The translations under genes were made by a program, and so were the position numbers. A stretch of 64,000 bases of DNA from NORP240 sp038134485 (GTDB lineage: Bacteria; Pseudomonadota; Gammaproteobacteria; Pseudomonadales; Pseudohongiellaceae). Every line of letters begins with the position of its first letter. Position 1 is the stretch's first letter. The stretch covers positions 18,543-82,542 of the forward strand of contig JAYPVG010000012.1 of assembly GCA_038134485.1 (NCBI GenBank), written 5' to 3'. The notes below the pieces were generated by a model. The model made no database searches. It was not told the origin of the DNA and worked only from the letters and a program-made list of their open reading frames with translations. This document shows, piece by piece, positions 61,755-64,000 of the stretch.

Positions 61755-62156
61755 TCAGAGGCTGGTTCCAAGCGCATGGTCATCGTGTATCCCGTCGGCA
61801 ACCATTTCGGTTTCTGCGAATGCCAATGGATCGGCGCGATGTTTCTTGTCTACAGATTTTAACTGCCGTTCTGCTGCGTTAAATGCATCGCGGATAGCAA
61901 CATAGAGATCTTCGTGAGCATGATTGTCATGCTGATCCTGATTAACCCTGACTTCTCGTTGGGGAGTATGAATTTCAAGTCCAACTGAATAAACCTTTCC
62001 TTTGTAATGATTATTGTGAGGTGAGTCCAGTACTACGCGGCCGGCAATGATCTGGTCACAATAGCGTTCCAATTTACTTATTCTTTTGTTGACTGCGTCG
62101 ATAACAGCATCAGATTGGTCGATATTATGAAAAACAACTTGAAACTCATTGGTCAT
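61755..62156 (-). CDS. hpf: HPF/RaiA-family ribosome hibernation factor
   Basis: About 133 residues with ATG 62156 (GGAG nine bases upstream). Short HPF/RaiA fold beginning TNEFQVVFHNIDQSDAVIDAVNKRISKLERYCDQI, then YSVGLEIHTPQREVRVNQD and DLYVAIRDAFNAAERQLKS. The C-terminal tail after KKHRADP is longer than HPF (95) and resembles RaiA/YfiA more in length. No C-terminal dimerisation domain of long HPF. Binds the 30S in stationary phase. Not next to rpoN, unlike in many proteobacteria. Confidence 0.88.
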   Translation of the reverse strand: MTNEFQVVFHNIDQSDAVIDAVNKRISKLERYCDQIIAGRVVLDSPHNNHYKGKVYSVGLEIHTPQREVRVNQDQHDNHAHEDLYVAIRDAFNAAERQLKSVDKKHRADPLAFAETEMVADGIHDDHALGTSL

Positions 62157-62321
62157 AAAAATTTTCTCCGTTAAGTCGTGATAATGGCTATTCTTCCATG
62201 TGCTTCGTTTTTTATTATCCTCCCCTGGCGCATAGGTAACTTGAGATGGATCAATGTGAATTGAGTAAGGTGCTGCGGATAGACCGTGCACTTCAAAGAT
62301 ACCGACTTATCGCAGCTTTGT

Positions 62322-62894
62322 CTAAAGATTGTGGGAATCATTAAAAAGCGGTTGGTAACACCAGTGCCAGGGCTCGTACGCAATACCCAGGTTATTGTCC
62401 CGTGGATAACTCAAGACAAACCCGAAGTTGCTTGCATTAAAATTAAGCCATTGAAATGCCTTAGTTTTTTCGAAACTTTCCTCGAGTACGGCGCAATTTT
62501 CGGTATTTAAATCAATCGCCCTGCCAGTGTGATGTTCGCTAAATCCGGGGGCCGCCACTAGGCTGAGAATTTCCTCTATCGAGTTGCCTTTTTGCAGCTT
62601 TTTACGGATCAACTCGACCTGATATTCAATACTCCGGAAAGCGGAAATCAGGTGCAAGACTACCCCGTCCCCGGCGGCGGCATCTCGCATCGCCCGCCAG
62701 GCGAGATTGGCGGCGGGAGTAAGTTTCTGCGGGCGACTATAATAGTCTGGTTCGGTGTCCACCAGGTCTTCGGGCTCGATGCAGAGAGGGAGCCGAGAAG
62801 TGTCCAGAAAGTTTTCTGGAATTCCCAGCACCCTGTGCGACGCACGCAGTCGAGCCAGATACTCGGGCTCGACATTTTGTGTTTCGATTGTCAT
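62322..62894 (-). CDS. VanY-type D-alanyl-D-alanine carboxypeptidase (peptidase M15)
   Basis: About 190 residues with ATG 62894. Zinc peptidase motifs: ISAFRSIEYQVELIRKKL, then SEHHTGRAIDL (SxHxxGxAxD) and EPWHWCYQ, giving the two His and Asp zinc ligands and the catalytic Glu. No signal peptide or membrane segment is seen with this start, which is unusual for a wall enzyme; it may be cytoplasmic and recycle wall peptides (LdcB/VanX-like) or use an unseen export route. It starts 18 bases after the upstream MBL gene ends on the same strand. Confidence 0.9.
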   Translation of the reverse strand: MTIETQNVEPEYLARLRASHRVLGIPENFLDTSRLPLCIEPEDLVDTEPDYYSRPQKLTPAANLAWRAMRDAAAGDGVVLHLISAFRSIEYQVELIRKKLQKGNSIEEILSLVAAPGFSEHHTGRAIDLNTENCAVLEESFEKTKAFQWLNFNASNFGFVLSYPRDNNLGIAYEPWHWCYQPLFNDSHNL

Positions 62895-62911
62895 ACCCGT
62901 CAAACTTCGGG

Positions 62912-63784
62912 TCAGCGGGGATAACTGTCGTAAACCGTCTCTATCCAACGCTGCGCATTGATAAAACCAGCCCCCCATGATTCGAGGCCAGGATCAAGCC
63001 CTTCAGACACAATTTCTTCCTTGCTCATGCCCAGAGACTTTTTGACTCGTATATCCGTCGACGTATCCTTGATGACCTCATAGAAAGCGAGCAGGTCGGC
63101 CTTGCTTGCCAGGGCCCCATGGCCCGGAATAACCTGAGTATCGTCAGCAATCCAGGACAACGCCCTTTCCAGATTGGAAAGGTAACCCTGAACCGAACCT
63201 CCGCTGGCCAGATCGATGAACGGAAACGCGTTTTTGAAGAAATGATCACCCATATGGATGACATTGGAGCCGGAGAACATTACCACACTGTCAGTATCTG
63301 TGTGTCCGGCCGGCATGTGGATCAGGGTGATATCCTCACCATTGAAATGGATGGTGACATCGTCATCGTAGGTGACAGCCGGCAGGGTAACCGGCTCTGA
63401 ATTCAACTCCTGAAGCCTGACCCGCACGTTCTCATGAGCAACGATAATACCGCTGGCGCCAAAATTCGCATTGCCGCCGGTGTGATCGCCGTGAAAATGA
63501 GTATTCAGAATAAATTTCGGCGTGTCAGAACCCAAATCGGCCAGTGCTGCCCGGATACGATCGGCCAGCGGAGCATACTGATCATCGATTATTAGTATGC
63601 CGTCTGCTCCGGCAGAGACACCTATGTTGCCCCCTGATCCAACCAGCATAGAAATATTTCCAGCTACGGGCACCGTTTCAATCGTGACATTGGCAAAGCG
63701 GTCGTCCTGTGCCAGGCCAACGTTACTCGCCAGCAATATACCTGCAATGAACCCTGCAGTTAACAGTCGTTGTTTTTTAATCAT
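62912..63784 (-). CDS. Exported MBL-fold hydrolase
   Basis: 290 residues. Signal peptide ends SNVGLAQD. Zinc motif NTHFHGDHTGGNANFGASG (HxHxDH), followed by MPAGHTDTDSVVMF, HMGDHFFKNAFPFID and VIPGHGALASKADLL with the remaining ligands. Periplasmic proteins of this shape act as hydrolases of unknown substrate; some are subclass B3-like or quinoprotein-linked (SoxH-like). ATG 63784 has GAGGAGGATCA just upstream. Likely forms an operon with the VanY-type gene 18 bases downstream. Beta-lactamase activity cannot be claimed. Confidence 0.85.
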   Translation of the reverse strand: MIKKQRLLTAGFIAGILLASNVGLAQDDRFANVTIETVPVAGNISMLVGSGGNIGVSAGADGILIIDDQYAPLADRIRAALADLGSDTPKFILNTHFHGDHTGGNANFGASGIIVAHENVRVRLQELNSEPVTLPAVTYDDDVTIHFNGEDITLIHMPAGHTDTDSVVMFSGSNVIHMGDHFFKNAFPFIDLASGGSVQGYLSNLERALSWIADDTQVIPGHGALASKADLLAFYEVIKDTSTDIRVKKSLGMSKEEIVSEGLDPGLESWGAGFINAQRWIETVYDSYPR

Positions 63785-63942
63785 TGATCCTCCTCAAGCC
63801 GCGTTAATTGCGAAAATAGGTAATAAAACTAGAGTACCACAATTGATGCAGGTAACCAGTCTGCGGACAACGAGCAAGCGCCATGACAGTCAACTGGCAG
63901 CGCAAGTCGGTCGGGCAAGCGAAGCCCCCCTCTATATTGGCT

Positions 63943-63976
63943 AATATGGCATAATAACTGTCTGATTTGCCATATT
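63943..63976. promoter_or_regulatory. Dyad AATATGGCA-N16-TGCCATATT, possible operator
   Basis: A perfect 9-base inverted repeat with a 16-base spacer, 160 bases upstream of the leftward MBL gene and 24 bases from the right edge. Half-site spacing of about 25 bases centre to centre suits a dimer binding two turns apart, or a promoter-overlapping operator for a gene beyond the edge. Around one such repeat is expected by chance in the intergenic DNA of this window, so it is tentative. Confidence 0.3.
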
Positions 63977-64000
63977 TGACACGCGGTCACCCAATTATAG

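Noticed and set aside
62912..63784. Metallo-beta-lactamase resistance gene
   Set aside because: The fold is shared by many hydrolases; only the common HxHxDH set is visible and the gene lies in housekeeping context.
1..64000. tRNA, rRNA, CRISPR arrays, insertion sequences, prophage, integrase or defence genes
   Set aside because: None were recognised on either strand; no arrays of regularly spaced repeats, no transposase or integrase motifs.

Overview
The window (about half G+C, ending with one 10-base run of N at 56234-56243) looks like chromosomal sequence of a free-living, probably aquatic gammaproteobacterium. The main evidence is gene order. The left end carries pilS-pilR-thiO-fimT followed by the minor pilin block fimU-pilV-pilW-pilX-pilY1-pilE. 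The middle carries miaB-phoH-ybeY-corC-leuS-lptE-holA and then lipA-lipB-ybeD-dacA-rlpA-rodA-mrdA-rlmH-rsfS-nadD-proA. Both groupings are those known from Pseudomonas-like genomes. I would place the organism near Pseudomonadales/Cellvibrionales as an inference, not an identification. No phage, insertion sequence, CRISPR array, tRNA or rRNA was seen.

Layout. 1-11.1 kb: type IV pilus regulation and minor pilins; the fimU-to-pilE block runs leftward and meets fimT tail to tail. 11.1-11.5 kb: the longest gene-free stretch, holding nested inverted repeats that could fold as RNA. 11.5-17.3 kb: a TauE-type transporter, an envelope-sensing set (glycine-zipper protein, PepSY protein, PhoP/PhoQ-like pair), a membrane-anchored cold-shock protein and an acyl desaturase. 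17.4-20.4 kb: a four-gene set of TlpA-like thioredoxin, DUF4266 lipoprotein with a Cys-Gly-Cys tail, DUF3570 outer-membrane barrel and ApbE flavin transferase. I judge this the most interesting locus. 20.4-31.4 kb: housekeeping (SrkA kinase, aspartate-type aminotransferase, MiaB, PhoH, YbeY, CorC, LeuS, LptE, HolA). 31.4-40.9 kb: a looser accessory stretch (Tat-exported dehalogenase, class V aminotransferase, NSS transporter, exported cyclophilin, YegD-like Hsp70 with a methyltransferase, exported cupin). 40.9-51.3 kb: leftward lipoate, cell-wall elongation, ribosome and NAD/proline block. 51.5-64 kb: NhaC, small enzymes, the assembly gap, serA-serC, dinB-greB-GlxA-type regulator, DUF1244, ribosome hibernation factor, VanY-type peptidase and two metallo-beta-lactamase-fold enzymes.

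How it fits together. PilS/PilR control type IV pili whose tip complex is made by the fimU-pilE operon. MrdA, RodA, DacA and RlpA form the rod-elongation and septal wall-remodelling module. LipB and LipA make lipoyl groups. LptE and LeuS-HolA are essential envelope, translation and replication functions. The TlpA/DUF4266/DUF3570/ApbE set suggests an extracytoplasmic flavin or thiol redox pathway. Genes are tightly packed: five convergent pairs overlap at their 3' ends, many operon neighbours overlap by 4 bases, and GTG/TTG starts are common.
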